DNA of 64,000 bases from a bacterium (lineage in GTDB: Bacteria > Patescibacteriota > Gracilibacteria > UBA4473): assembly GCA_018648585.1 (NCBI GenBank), contig JABGQW010000016.1, positions 22,483 to 86,482 on the forward strand, in the 5' to 3' direction. The notes beneath the pieces are model-generated. The model was not told the DNA's origin. It did not search any database and was given only the letters and a program-made list of their open reading frames with translations. The translations under genes and the position numbers were made by a program. Of the stretch, positions 28,901-39,089 are shown piece after piece (within the stretch, counting starts at the first letter, position 1; the number at the start of each line of letters is the position of its first letter).

Positions 28901-29481
28901 TTTCGTTTTTCTGAGGTGCTCGGATTTTTAAAGTTTTTCTCGGGCATTGTCAACGGGAGCCGTGTTTTTTTCGCTGTCGGTTTCGTCTGCGTGGGGAGTT
29001 GGAAAAAATTTGTCACAGATTCTTTTTTCGCCTGCTGCGAGCGAAGACACACCGCGACGATTCCCATCAATTGCAGCGCGGCGCACAGCCAAAATCCAAA
29101 CCGAATTTGTGAATTTTCAAATCCGCGACTTTCTGCTTGCAGCACCGACCACGCGCTCACGATCAAAATTAACTGCTGGATTCCGGCAACAAAAAAAAGT
29201 TTATTTTTCGAAACGCGCCAGCGAAACCAGCTTTTTTCCAAAAGTTCGTCCAAAAAAACGCCCACGCCCGCGAGAGAAATCAAAAAAATGAATGCGCCCA
29301 TCAACCAAATGTGCCCGACAAATGCAGATCGGTAGTACGGATCTCCGTACAGCGGTTCGACGCCGATCCACGGAAAAAAACAAAACACGAGCGTCAGCGC
29401 GTGCGCAAAAAACAAAACGCGAGACTCAAAATTTAGTCGGCGAAAATTTTTTTGCACGAATGCGTATTTTTGTGTTTTCAT
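28897..29481 (-). CDS. Hypothetical membrane protein (several TM helices)
   Basis: MKTQKYAFV start; hydrophobic segments; overlaps downstream gene by 4 nt. Confidence 0.55.
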   Translation of the reverse strand: MKTQKYAFVQKNFRRLNFESRVLFFAHALTLVFCFFPWIGVEPLYGDPYYRSAFVGHIWLMGAFIFLISLAGVGVFLDELLEKSWFRWRVSKNKLFFVAGIQQLILIVSAWSVLQAESRGFENSQIRFGFWLCAALQLMGIVAVCLRSQQAKKESVTNFFQLPTQTKPTAKKTRLPLTMPEKNFKNPSTSEKRK

Positions 29482-29482
29482 C

Positions 29483-30502
29483 TTGATCATCACGATGATT
29501 GTAGATTTTTTTTCACTTCTGCCAAAAAAAATCGAGAAAAAGAAAAAAATAAGTATGATTTCTCCAGAAATGGACACGAAACCAAAACGCAGAAGTCTCA
29601 CGATTGTTTTTTCCGGGGAAGCGCCGTCCGAAACTTTTTTGAAAAATATTAAAAAAACAGTTTCTTCGCTGGGCACGGTGGAGCTGGTTTCCGTGTGCAA
29701 TTGTGCGCAGAGCGAGCGGGCGGCGTGGGAAAAAATGATTCAAAAATTGTCGCCGGATTTTTCTGGCGAATCCGATTCCGGCGGGAGTTTGGCCAGCGCA
29801 GAAACTGGGCTCGGATCGAAACGATTTTTATTCGAAGAAGTCGAGCGTTTTTTGATTGAACTTCCAGACTCCGATGCGTACGAAAAACTTCGGTTCAAAC
29901 AAAATCTCGTGCGCCAAAATTTCGATCGGGATCGGTTGTTTCATCAGCCGCAGTTGATCGAGAGCGTGCTTTTCCCCGTTTTTCTCGAATACAAAAAAGC
30001 GTACATCGACCGATATTTTTCAGAACTTCAAACGTCGCAAGAAGCGCTTCAAAAAATTCAAAAACAACGAGAACCGCTGCGCCAAAAAATTTTTGCGGCA
30101 AAAAAACTTGCGCAACTTCCGTGGATTTCTCGGCAGGGCAGCATTTTGCTGGAGCAGGATTTGGGAGATTTTTTTCAGCAGTACCCCGTTTTTGAATTGA
30201 ACGAAAAAGAAATTCGGCATCATCTTGAAAAAGTTCCCATTTTCCGAAATTTTCGGTTGGGGCAGGGCTGGCCAAAAAACGAGTTTCAAGAACTTTCGAC
30301 TCGAATTGAAACAGAATTGCAGGAAAAAATGAAACAGATTAAAAATCGCGCGGTGGTCGATTTAACAACAAAAAACGACACGGAGGGCGTCAAAAAATTG
30401 TTGGAATTGTTGCATCTTTCTCAGCTCGACGAACTCGTTCCGCTGCTCGCGTCCGAACAATCAGACGCTGTTTTTTTTACTCTTCAAAAAATTTTTCCAT
30501 GA
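29483..30502 (+). CDS. Hypothetical protein upstream of a two-component system
   Basis: 339 aa ORF overlapping the next start by 4 nt; real start may be further in. Confidence 0.55.
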   Translation: MIITMIVDFFSLLPKKIEKKKKISMISPEMDTKPKRRSLTIVFSGEAPSETFLKNIKKTVSSLGTVELVSVCNCAQSERAAWEKMIQKLSPDFSGESDSGGSLASAETGLGSKRFLFEEVERFLIELPDSDAYEKLRFKQNLVRQNFDRDRLFHQPQLIESVLFPVFLEYKKAYIDRYFSELQTSQEALQKIQKQREPLRQKIFAAKKLAQLPWISRQGSILLEQDLGDFFQQYPVFELNEKEIRHHLEKVPIFRNFRLGQGWPKNEFQELSTRIETELQEKMKQIKNRAVVDLTTKNDTEGVKKLLELLHLSQLDELVPLLASEQSDAVFFTLQKIFP

Positions 30503-31182
30503 GAGTTTTAGTTGCCGAGGACGACGAGCGAATGTTGGCGTTGCTCGAAAAAGCGTTGAAAATGGAAAAATTTGACGTGGAACTTGCAAAAGATGGCGAG
30601 ATGGCGCTGCAGCTTGCGAAACAACGAAAATTTAATCTCATCGTGTTGGACATCGAAATGCCGAAAAAATCGGGATTTGAAGTGATCGCGGCGCTGCGAG
30701 CGCTCGGTGATTCGACGCCGATTTTGGTCATTTCTGCGCATGGACTCGTGGAAGATCGCGTCAAAGGTTTGGATTTGGGGGCGGACGATTATCTCGTCAA
30801 AAGTTTTTCGCTCACAGAATTGCTCTCTCGCGTACGAGCGCTGCTGCGGCGACAGACGCCGAATCGTCGAAACTTTTTCAGCGCGGGCGATTTGCTGCTG
30901 AATTTGGCGACGATGAAAGTGACATTTCATCAGCAGGAACTTGAACTTTCAAAAAAAGAATTTGCGCTGTTGTTTGCGTTGCTCAAAAAAAAGGACTGCG
31001 TTGTTTCTCGAAAAGAATTGTTGGAAAATCTCTGGGGAGAAAAAGTAAAACAGACATCAAACGCGCTGGAAGTGCATCTTTGCGCGTTGCGCCGAAAGCT
31101 GGGAATGATTCATCCCGCCGGAGAAAAAATGATAAAAACTGTTCGAGGGATCGGGTTTCGGCTTGTTTCTCCTGAAAAATGA
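30499..31182 (+). CDS. OmpR-family response regulator
   Basis: MRVLVAEDDERMLALLEKAL, VLDIEMPKKSGFEV, LGADDYLVKSF; winged-helix C-terminus. Confidence 0.95.
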   Translation: MRVLVAEDDERMLALLEKALKMEKFDVELAKDGEMALQLAKQRKFNLIVLDIEMPKKSGFEVIAALRALGDSTPILVISAHGLVEDRVKGLDLGADDYLVKSFSLTELLSRVRALLRRQTPNRRNFFSAGDLLLNLATMKVTFHQQELELSKKEFALLFALLKKKDCVVSRKELLENLWGEKVKQTSNALEVHLCALRRKLGMIHPAGEKMIKTVRGIGFRLVSPEK

Positions 31183-32288
31183 AATCAAAAAAATATCGTC
31201 GCCAGATTTCTCCGCAGCACCAAGTGTTGAAAAATGATTCGACGCAGTTGCACGCGGGATGTGTTTCCGAGCGGTGTTTTCAGCAGTCTTTTGGGCGGCA
31301 CTGTCCGTGCGAGGGATGTCCACTCGCCGAAGTTTTAAAAACCAAACAACCGAAAAAAGCAATTCTGCAGCCATTTTCAGATCTGTCACCGCTCGCTATT
31401 TCACTGGAGCCCGTACTGGATGAGGATGGAGAAATCGTTTCAATTTTAGAAGAAATTTCTCTGGCAGCCGTGGAGAAAAAAGTGCCGGAGGCCTCCACCA
31501 AAGAAATGATTCGGGTTCGAGAAGAACGGCGACGACTTCAGCAACACGCACTCAAAAAACATTTGGAAGTGGAAGAAATCGAACGAAACACGGAAAGCCA
31601 AAAAGAATTTTTGCGACTTGCGGCGCACCAAATGCAGACGCCGATCAGCATTTTGCGCGGGTATCTTGAGCTTTTTCTTGCGGATCCATCGAAACAAAAT
31701 TATGTAAATTTGGATCAAACACTCGTTGAACTTTCAGAGCTCGTTCAAAACATGATGTTGTTTGCGCACGCGGCGCCGACGGTGGAAGATTTGGAAAAGG
31801 TGGACGTGGTGGCGGAAACGCAAAAAAACACACAAAATTTTCAGCAAAAATATCCAGAGCACCTGGTTTCTTTTTCATCTCCGCATGGGGTGGGCGAGAT
31901 TTGGGGAATGGCATCTCGCCAGCGTGGAAAACACATTCTCACGGCATTACTTGAAAATTCTGTAAAATATTCTTCGCCCGGGACAAAGATTGAAGTTTCG
32001 GTGGAAGCGACGGCGGATAAAATTAAAATTTCCGTGTACGATGAGGGCGCAGGAATTCCGGAGGAGGAACAAGAAAAAATTTTTGAACCGTTTTTTCGCG
32101 GATCTCGGCGCGTGCAGGGATCTGGGTTGGGACTGTCGATTGTGCGAAAATTAATTCGCAGTCGCGGTGGCGACGTGGTTGTAAAATCGGTTTTTGGAGA
32201 ATTTACAAAAATTACAATTCTTTTGCCGCGGAACATTCCCGAAAAATCGTTGACAGAAGAAAAAAACCTCGGAGAATCAGCTCGATGA
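31179..32288 (+). CDS. Sensor histidine kinase with Cys-containing PAS-like N-terminus
   Basis: LRLAAHQMQTPISILRGYLELF (H-box), VYDEGAGIPEEEQEKIFEPFFRGS, GSGLGLSIVRKL. Confidence 0.93.
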   Translation: MKSKKYRRQISPQHQVLKNDSTQLHAGCVSERCFQQSFGRHCPCEGCPLAEVLKTKQPKKAILQPFSDLSPLAISLEPVLDEDGEIVSILEEISLAAVEKKVPEASTKEMIRVREERRRLQQHALKKHLEVEEIERNTESQKEFLRLAAHQMQTPISILRGYLELFLADPSKQNYVNLDQTLVELSELVQNMMLFAHAAPTVEDLEKVDVVAETQKNTQNFQQKYPEHLVSFSSPHGVGEIWGMASRQRGKHILTALLENSVKYSSPGTKIEVSVEATADKIKISVYDEGAGIPEEEQEKIFEPFFRGSRRVQGSGLGLSIVRKLIRSRGGDVVVKSVFGEFTKITILLPRNIPEKSLTEEKNLGESAR

Positions 32289-33706
32289 AAAAATTTTTTA
32301 CGACACCGATTTTTTACATCAACGACGTGCCGCACATCGGGCACGCGTACTGCACGCTCGCGGCGGACACGATCGCGCGATTTTGGCGAAAAAAACTTGG
32401 CCGCGAAAATGTTTTTTTCCTGACGGGCGTGGATGAAAATTCTCAAAAAACAGTCGATGCCGCGGAAAAATTGGGCGAGCCGATCGAAAAATATTTGCAA
32501 AAAATGGCGACGATTTGGCGCGAAACCTGGGAAAAATGCGGGATCGATTTCGACGATTTTATTCGCACGACCGAGCCGCGGCACGTCCGGACGGTGCACG
32601 AAATTTTACAAAAAATTTACGACGCGGGCGACATTTTCCCTGGGGAATATTCCGGATTGTACTGCACGGGCTGCGAAAGTTTTCTCAAAAAATCGGATTT
32701 GGACGAGCACGGAAATTGTCCCGCGCACAAAGTTCCGCCGCAAAAAATTCAGGAAAAAAATTATTTTTTCCGGCTCTCGAAATTTCAAAAACCGCTGCTC
32801 GAACTTTTCGAAAAAAATCCAAAACTTTTGGAACCAGAAAAACGCCGGAACGAAATTTTGTCGTTCATCCGCGGAGGGCTCGACGACATTTCGATCTCGC
32901 GCGAAAACGCAGAATTCGGCATCCCGCTGCCGTGGGACGAATCGCACAAAATTTACGTTTGGTTCGACGCGCTGATAAATTATCGATCGGGTTGTCCGAG
33001 CGAGGATTTTTGGAAAAATTCCTGCCATTTTCTTGGAAAAGACATCACGCGATTTCACTGCGTGATCTGGCCGGCGATGCTGATTTCCGCTGGAATTTCA
33101 ACGCCCGCGGAAGAATTTGCGCACGGATTTTTTACGGTCGACGGAGAAAAAATGTCGAAAAGTTTGGACAACGTGATTTCGCCGCTCGAACTTTCTCAAA
33201 AATTCGGCAACGACGCGCTGCGACTCGGACTTTTGTCGGCGTTTGAATTTGGGAACGACGGCGATTTTTCGTTCGCGCAGTTTGAAAATTTTTACCGCAC
33301 AAAACTTGCTGGCGGCGTTGGAAATCTTTTCAACCGCGTGATCGTGCTGATTCACAAATTTCTCGCGGGCAAAAAACCAGAAAATTTGAACGCGGAAAAT
33401 GACGAAATTTTTAAAAACTTTGAAAAGCTTTTGGAAACGAAAAAAATCCGGAGCGCGATTGAAATATTTTTCGAAACGGTGGACGGCGCGAACGAACTTT
33501 TGAATTCTACCGAGCCGTGGAAATTGGCAAAAGTTGATCTGCCCGCGGCGGAAAAAGTTTTCGCGAAACTTTTGCAAAAACTCGAAATTCTCGCGTCGAT
33601 GGCGGAAGTTTTACTCCCGGAAACGTTTCCGAAAATGCAAAAAATGTTGGGCGACGAAAAAAAAGTTGGTGCGCCAGAAATTTTATTTCCGCCGGTGGAA
33701 AAATAG
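32285..33706 (+). CDS. metG: Methionyl-tRNA synthetase (short form)
   Basis: TTPIFYINDVPHIGHAYCTLAAD; DGEKMSKSLDNVISP (KMSKS). Confidence 0.95.
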   Translation: MKKFFTTPIFYINDVPHIGHAYCTLAADTIARFWRKKLGRENVFFLTGVDENSQKTVDAAEKLGEPIEKYLQKMATIWRETWEKCGIDFDDFIRTTEPRHVRTVHEILQKIYDAGDIFPGEYSGLYCTGCESFLKKSDLDEHGNCPAHKVPPQKIQEKNYFFRLSKFQKPLLELFEKNPKLLEPEKRRNEILSFIRGGLDDISISRENAEFGIPLPWDESHKIYVWFDALINYRSGCPSEDFWKNSCHFLGKDITRFHCVIWPAMLISAGISTPAEEFAHGFFTVDGEKMSKSLDNVISPLELSQKFGNDALRLGLLSAFEFGNDGDFSFAQFENFYRTKLAGGVGNLFNRVIVLIHKFLAGKKPENLNAENDEIFKNFEKLLETKKIRSAIEIFFETVDGANELLNSTEPWKLAKVDLPAAEKVFAKLLQKLEILASMAEVLLPETFPKMQKMLGDEKKVGAPEILFPPVEK

Positions 33707-33826
33707 CGCGGGGAAATTTTGCGCGTTTTTTCCCAAAAAACCAAAACCAAAACTTGTCAAATCACCGGAATTGTGCTACAAATCTTTTGAGTTTTGTACT
33801 CACCATTTTTTGCGTACCCGCTGGGC

Positions 33827-35872
33827 ATGAAAACATATTTGATCACGATTCCGCAGTTCAAAGCCGAAACGGTTTTGGCGAAAACGGCGAAAGACGAAAA
33901 TATGCGCAACGCGGAGCGATTTATGGATGTTTTCACAAATCTCCACGAATCACTTCCCGGCAAAAAAATGTCGTTTGAGCTGGTGGTTTTTGGACAAAAT
34001 ATTGGGTTTTGTTTCACGTCCGACGCGGCGACCTGCGAGGTGATCGCCGGACAAATTTACGCGATGGATTCGGACGCGGACATCCGCGAAATTCCAGATT
34101 TCACAAAAAAAATAAAAGCGAGCACAAATTTCGTCTGGGCAGACGTGGCGCTGATGCGCAACGATTTGTACCCGATCAAAATTTTTGATGAATTCGAAAC
34201 GGATTCGCTGTCGGGGATTCTGAATGTTTTGGCAAAATGTACGCCGGACGAGGGCGTCTGGATTCAGATTGTCGGGAAGCCGCGAGCAGACACGGGTGCG
34301 CTGCATTTTGTTCTCGGAATTCGAAAAAAAATTGAGCGGCTGCACCGGATTTTTCGTACAAAATTTTGGTTTAAAAAAGGAATTAAAAAAGGATTCAAAG
34401 AAAAAATTCGTGAAAAAACATCCAACGAAATGTTCACCTGCAACATCCGCGTGGCGGCGTTTTCCGACGACCCCAAAAAAGATCCGCGCATAAAATTGCA
34501 GGCGGTTTTTGGCGGACTCCAAAATTTCAACACGTTGGATCACAACAAAATGAAACCGGGACGGATTTCCAAAAATAAAAAAATGGGCGTGCAGCGGTTT
34601 CGATCGCGCCAGCTTTCTGGCGGGTTTTTGCTGTCGCTGCGGGAAATGACGACGCTGTACCATTTGCCGAATGAACAAAAAGTTCCAAATCTGATTCACG
34701 TTCTTTCTCGTCGCTGCGAGCCGCCGGCGGATTTGCCGGTCGACAAAAAAGATTCGGATATTTCCTTTTTCGGCGAAACAAATTTCCACGGAAAACAGAT
34801 TCCGTTCGGTGTTCGGCGTTCGGATCGACGGCGACATTTGTACACGGTGGGAAAATCCGGTTCCGGAAAATCGAAGTTGATGGAGTTGTTGATTCAGAAC
34901 GATATTTTGGAGGGAAAAGGCGTCGGCGTGCTCGATCCGCACGGCGATTTGGTCGACAACATTTTAAAATGCATTCCGGAAAATCGCATCAAAGACGTGG
35001 TGATTTTCGATCCGTCGGACATGAATTTTCCGATCTGTTTCAACCCGCTCTGCGATGTTCCGCCGGAACTCAAAATTCGCGTGACGATCGGATTCATTGA
35101 GATTTTCAAAAAATTATTTGGTGCCAACTGGACGCCGCGGCTCGAACACGTTTTGCGGTACACGACGTTGGCGTTGCTCGACACGCCGGGCACGACGATT
35201 TTGTCGATTCTCAAAATGCTGACCGATAAAAATTACCGCCAGACGGTGGTTCGAAATATTCAGGACAACGTCGTCAAAAATTTTTGGGTGAACGAGTTTG
35301 CCGGCTGGTCAGAAAAATTCGACAACGAGGCGATCACGCCACTTCTCAACAAAGTTGGGCAGTTTGTTTCGACCAACATGATTCGAAATATTGTCGGGCA
35401 ACCGGACAACAAAATCGATTTTCGGGAAATTATGGACGGGCAAAAAATTGTTTTGATGAAAGTTTCAAAAGGAATTCTCGGCGAAGAAAACGCGGCGTTG
35501 ATGGGCTCGCTCGCGATCACGAAAATTTACCAGGCGGCGATGAGTCGCGCGGACACGGCGGAGGAAAATCGCGTGGATTTTTATTTTTACGTCGACGAAT
35601 TTCAAAATTTCGCCACCGACACGTTCGATGAAATTCTTTCCGAGGCGCGAAAATACCGATTAAATTTGACGATCGCGCATCAGTTTTTGGGACAGCTTTC
35701 AGAAAAAATCCGCACAACGGTTTTTGGCAACGTCGGATCGATGGTGAGTTTTCGTGTCGGCGGCAACGACGCAAAAATTCTCGAAAACGAGTACACGCCA
35801 CGCGTCAAAGAGCGCGACTCTCGGCGTTCGGAATTTTTACTGCAAAATGTCGGTGAACGGCGAACTTCGTGA
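33827..35872 (+). CDS. DUF87/TraD-VirD4-like ATPase (C-terminus continues in another frame to 36092)
   Basis: Walker A VGKSGSGKSKLMELL; GVLDPHGDLVDNIL; Walker B-like FYFYVDEFQNFATDTFDEILSEARKYRLNLTIAHQFLGQL. Confidence 0.8.
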   Translation: MKTYLITIPQFKAETVLAKTAKDENMRNAERFMDVFTNLHESLPGKKMSFELVVFGQNIGFCFTSDAATCEVIAGQIYAMDSDADIREIPDFTKKIKASTNFVWADVALMRNDLYPIKIFDEFETDSLSGILNVLAKCTPDEGVWIQIVGKPRADTGALHFVLGIRKKIERLHRIFRTKFWFKKGIKKGFKEKIREKTSNEMFTCNIRVAAFSDDPKKDPRIKLQAVFGGLQNFNTLDHNKMKPGRISKNKKMGVQRFRSRQLSGGFLLSLREMTTLYHLPNEQKVPNLIHVLSRRCEPPADLPVDKKDSDISFFGETNFHGKQIPFGVRRSDRRRHLYTVGKSGSGKSKLMELLIQNDILEGKGVGVLDPHGDLVDNILKCIPENRIKDVVIFDPSDMNFPICFNPLCDVPPELKIRVTIGFIEIFKKLFGANWTPRLEHVLRYTTLALLDTPGTTILSILKMLTDKNYRQTVVRNIQDNVVKNFWVNEFAGWSEKFDNEAITPLLNKVGQFVSTNMIRNIVGQPDNKIDFREIMDGQKIVLMKVSKGILGEENAALMGSLAITKIYQAAMSRADTAEENRVDFYFYVDEFQNFATDTFDEILSEARKYRLNLTIAHQFLGQLSEKIRTTVFGNVGSMVSFRVGGNDAKILENEYTPRVKERDSRRSEFLLQNVGERRTS

Positions 35873-36183
35873 GGCGTTTTCGGGGCGAACGCTCGGGATG
35901 GAATTTCCAGAAAAAAGTTACGCGCAGGAGTGCAAAAATTTTTCCCACGAAAAATACTGTCGCCCGATTGCCGAAGTTGAAAAAATTCTCCAGCAGTGGG
36001 AGGAGGGAAAATACGATTCGAAATCTCCCGCGAAACCGTCAAAAAATTCGTCGCTTGAATTTGAAGAAGATTTCAACGAACCGTTGGTTTGAATCGTTGA
36101 ACGGCGGGGAATGAAAAATGAAGAATTAAAAGTTAAAAATTTTCGATTTTTATTTTTCATTTCGTGCGATTTTTTTTCCAAAA

Positions 36184-37089
36184 CTACCGCCACTCAAAAC
36201 TGTCGTAAATCCACGACAACAGCGTTTTTGTTTCCCCAAATCGATCGGACGAACCGAGAATCACCGTCAAAACGTCGTGCCCGTCGGGAGTTTCTCCGAG
36301 TGCGACGAAACATTGTCCTGCCAAAAATGTGAATCCGGTTTTGACGCCTTTCAGATTTAAAAAGGTGTCGAACAATTCGTTCGTGGAATCTTTTTCGTGA
36401 TAAAATTGCTCGTCAATGCTGGTGCCGTCAAAATGTCTTTTTGCGACTGTTTCGCGAAAAAAATCATCCTGCATCGCGATTCGCACCAACTGCAAAATAT
36501 CGCGTGCCGACATTTTATTTCCGAACGGTTGTCCATTTTCATCGAATAAATCGAGCCCTGTCGCGTTCACAAATTTCGCCGAATTGAGATGCAATTCTTT
36601 TGCTTTTGCGTTCATTTCTTCCACAAAATTTTTCTCGCTCCCCGCGTGAAAAATCGCGAGTGCGACCGCCGCGTCGTTCGCCGACGGGATCAGCGCGGCT
36701 TCGAGCAGCGTGCGGACGGTGAGTTTTTCGTACTCGTACAGATCGATTCGGGCGCCGACGACTTCGGTGGCGGCGAGATCGACGGTGACGACATCGTTGA
36801 GATCGTGATTTTCCAAAAGAATCAGCGCGGTCATAATTTTACTCAGCGACGCGATCGGTTGCGGGCGATTTTCATTTTGCGAAAGGAGTGTTTTTCCTGA
36901 TTGCAAATCAATCGCAAAAATTGCCGTACGCTCGTCCTCGAAAAGAACGGGGGCGATTTTTTCTGCCTGTCTGCGAGGAAGTTCGATCGGATTCAAAATT
37001 TCAATTTTCGGCGTCGGTCCGGGCGCTGATTTCGTGAGAAAATCAGAACTTCCACCGTGCAACAACGCAAAAATTAAAAACTCCAACAT
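36184..37089 (-). CDS. D-alanyl-D-alanine carboxypeptidase (PBP5/S11-like)
   Basis: ASLSKIM (SxxK), SAND (SxN), KTG motifs. Confidence 0.85.
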   Translation of the reverse strand: MLEFLIFALLHGGSSDFLTKSAPGPTPKIEILNPIELPRRQAEKIAPVLFEDERTAIFAIDLQSGKTLLSQNENRPQPIASLSKIMTALILLENHDLNDVVTVDLAATEVVGARIDLYEYEKLTVRTLLEAALIPSANDAAVALAIFHAGSEKNFVEEMNAKAKELHLNSAKFVNATGLDLFDENGQPFGNKMSARDILQLVRIAMQDDFFRETVAKRHFDGTSIDEQFYHEKDSTNELFDTFLNLKGVKTGFTFLAGQCFVALGETPDGHDVLTVILGSSDRFGETKTLLSWIYDSFEWR

Positions 37090-37204
37090 CGCGCGCAGTG
37101 TAGTTTTTTTCGAAAAATTGGCAAATAATTCTTGACAGGAATTAATTTGAAGCTAAATTGCGGTAGCAGTGGAAACAAGATTGGTGATTTTGTTTCTCGC
37201 AATT

Positions 37205-37277
37205 GCGGGGGTAGCTCAGTTGGTAGAGTCCCGGGCTGCAACCCCGGAGGTCGCGTGTTCGAGTCACGTCGCCCGCT
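37205..37277 (+). tRNA. tRNA-Cys (anticodon GCA)
   Basis: Cloverleaf from gcgggggtagctcagttggtagag; anticodon stem-loop CCGGG-CTGCAAC-CCCGG; T-arm; discriminator U; no encoded CCA. Confidence 0.9.
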
Positions 37278-37350
37278 CAAATAGTTGTTCTTCTCGGTTT
37301 CTTTCTCCACGAGGGAATTAAAAAAAAGAAACCAAAAAAAGAAGAACGGC

Positions 37351-37378
37351 GCTCCCAGTTTCGGCTGGGAGTTTTTTT
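37351..37378 (+). terminator. Terminator downstream of tRNA-Cys
   Basis: ctcccagtttcggctgggagtttttttt. Confidence 0.85.
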
Positions 37379-38982
37379 TAATTTTTCACATTCCACGTCT
37401 GCCCGTCCGCTCCGTCGCGAACTTCAACGTGAAATTTTTCCAAAAGTTCGTCGCGGATCCGATCGGATTCTGCCCAATTTTTTTCCGCGCGTGCGTTTTT
37501 CCGTTCTGCCAAAATCGACTCGATTTCGTTTTTTTCAAATTCGTGGATTTCCACTTTCTGCGGAACGCAGTCAAAAATCGGATCAAAATCGTTCTGCAAA
37601 AAATTGAGTGCAGCGCTCGCGGTCGCGCCGTCGAGTTTTTTTTCTGCGTTCAATTTCAGCACGGCGTTCGTGATTTCAAAAACAGTCGCGAGCGCTCCGG
37701 AAACATTCAAATCGTCGGCGAGCGCGGTTTGAAATTTTTCTCGAAAACTTTCTGCAAAATTATTTGGCGGCTCGTGTTCGGTTTCGAGACAGGCGCGATT
37801 TGCCTCGACGATTCGTGCGATCGATGCGCGAGATTGTTCGAGCGATTTCATCGAAAAATCCAGCGTCGATCGGTAGTGCGCCCCGAGGAGCGCGAGCCGG
37901 ATTTCGTTTCCCTGCCAGTTTTTTTCCAAAAGATCGCGGATCGTGAAAAAATTTCCCGCGGATTTTGACATTTTTTTCCCCTCGACCTGCAAATGTTTTG
38001 TGTGCAGCCAAAAATTCACCGAGTTTTTTCCGTCGAAACTGCACTCATTTTGTGCGATTTCGCACTCGTGGTGGGGAAAAACGTTGTCTTCGCCGCCGGT
38101 GTGAATGTCGAACGGGAACCCGAGTAATTTTTTGCTCATCGCCGAACACTCCACGTGCCAGCCGGGAAATCCGCGATTTTTCTCCAAAAGTTCTCCAATT
38201 TCGTCGTCGCTCGTCGCGGGATTCGCTTGTCGTATTTCAGAATACGATTCACTAAAATCTCGCTTGAGTTCCTCGAATTTGGCGCTTTTTGAAGAAAAAT
38301 TTTTCGTGGCGTATTTTTGAATAATTTCGGCGGAAACCGGTTTCCCCGATAAAAATTCCCACTGCATCAAATGATTTTCGTCGGCTTTTTTCCACAGCGC
38401 AAAATCGAGCGGATCTTCTTTTTCAGAATTTACTTCGACGCGCGCGCCGGCGATCAGATTTTCCAGCGAATTGCCGGACAGTTGCCCGTATTTTTCAAAT
38501 TTCCGGGTGCGAAAATACACCGAGCCATTTTTTTCGTACGCAAAATTTTCGGCGATCAATTTTTTCACCAGCTCAATTTGTTCCGCGATAAATTCTGTTG
38601 CCCGCGGATATTCGTTCGCCGGGCGGATTCGGAGCGTTTTTTCATCTTCAAAAAAATATTTCTCAAATTTCCGCGCAATTTCAAACGGATCGATTTTTTG
38701 CTCGCGTGCGGTTTTCGAAATTTTGTCCTCGCCGCCAGCGTCCGCCGTTTCGTCGTTTGTCAAATGTCCGACGTCGGTGATGTTCATCACTTTTTTCACC
38801 TCAAATCCGGCGTACTCGAGCACGCGTGTCAGCAGATCGGACGCGAGAAAACTGCGAAAATTTCCGATGTGCGCAAAATTGTACACGGTCGGGCCGCACG
38901 AATAAATTTTCACCTTTTCTGGCTCGATCGGCACGAATTTTTCTTTTTTTCCCGACAGCGTGTTCGTCAAAAAAATTTCCAT
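37378..38982 (-). CDS. cysS: Cysteinyl-tRNA synthetase
   Basis: YSCGPTVYNFAHIGNFRSFLASDLL; GWHVECSAM; KKMSKSAGNF. Confidence 0.96.
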   Translation of the reverse strand: MEIFLTNTLSGKKEKFVPIEPEKVKIYSCGPTVYNFAHIGNFRSFLASDLLTRVLEYAGFEVKKVMNITDVGHLTNDETADAGGEDKISKTAREQKIDPFEIARKFEKYFFEDEKTLRIRPANEYPRATEFIAEQIELVKKLIAENFAYEKNGSVYFRTRKFEKYGQLSGNSLENLIAGARVEVNSEKEDPLDFALWKKADENHLMQWEFLSGKPVSAEIIQKYATKNFSSKSAKFEELKRDFSESYSEIRQANPATSDDEIGELLEKNRGFPGWHVECSAMSKKLLGFPFDIHTGGEDNVFPHHECEIAQNECSFDGKNSVNFWLHTKHLQVEGKKMSKSAGNFFTIRDLLEKNWQGNEIRLALLGAHYRSTLDFSMKSLEQSRASIARIVEANRACLETEHEPPNNFAESFREKFQTALADDLNVSGALATVFEITNAVLKLNAEKKLDGATASAALNFLQNDFDPIFDCVPQKVEIHEFEKNEIESILAERKNARAEKNWAESDRIRDELLEKFHVEVRDGADGQTWNVKN

Positions 38983-39089
38983 CGCCGCCATCTTCTTCGA
39001 AATTTTGCATAAAAAAAACATTTCCGCTTGCGTTTTTTTTTTTTGATGTAGAATAAACAGAAAAGTTCGTAAAATTTAACCAAATAAAA

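Noticed and set aside
33827-36092. Conjugative type IV secretion locus
   Set aside because: Only one ATPase-like gene; neighbours are metG and a carboxypeptidase, with no relaxase or VirB set
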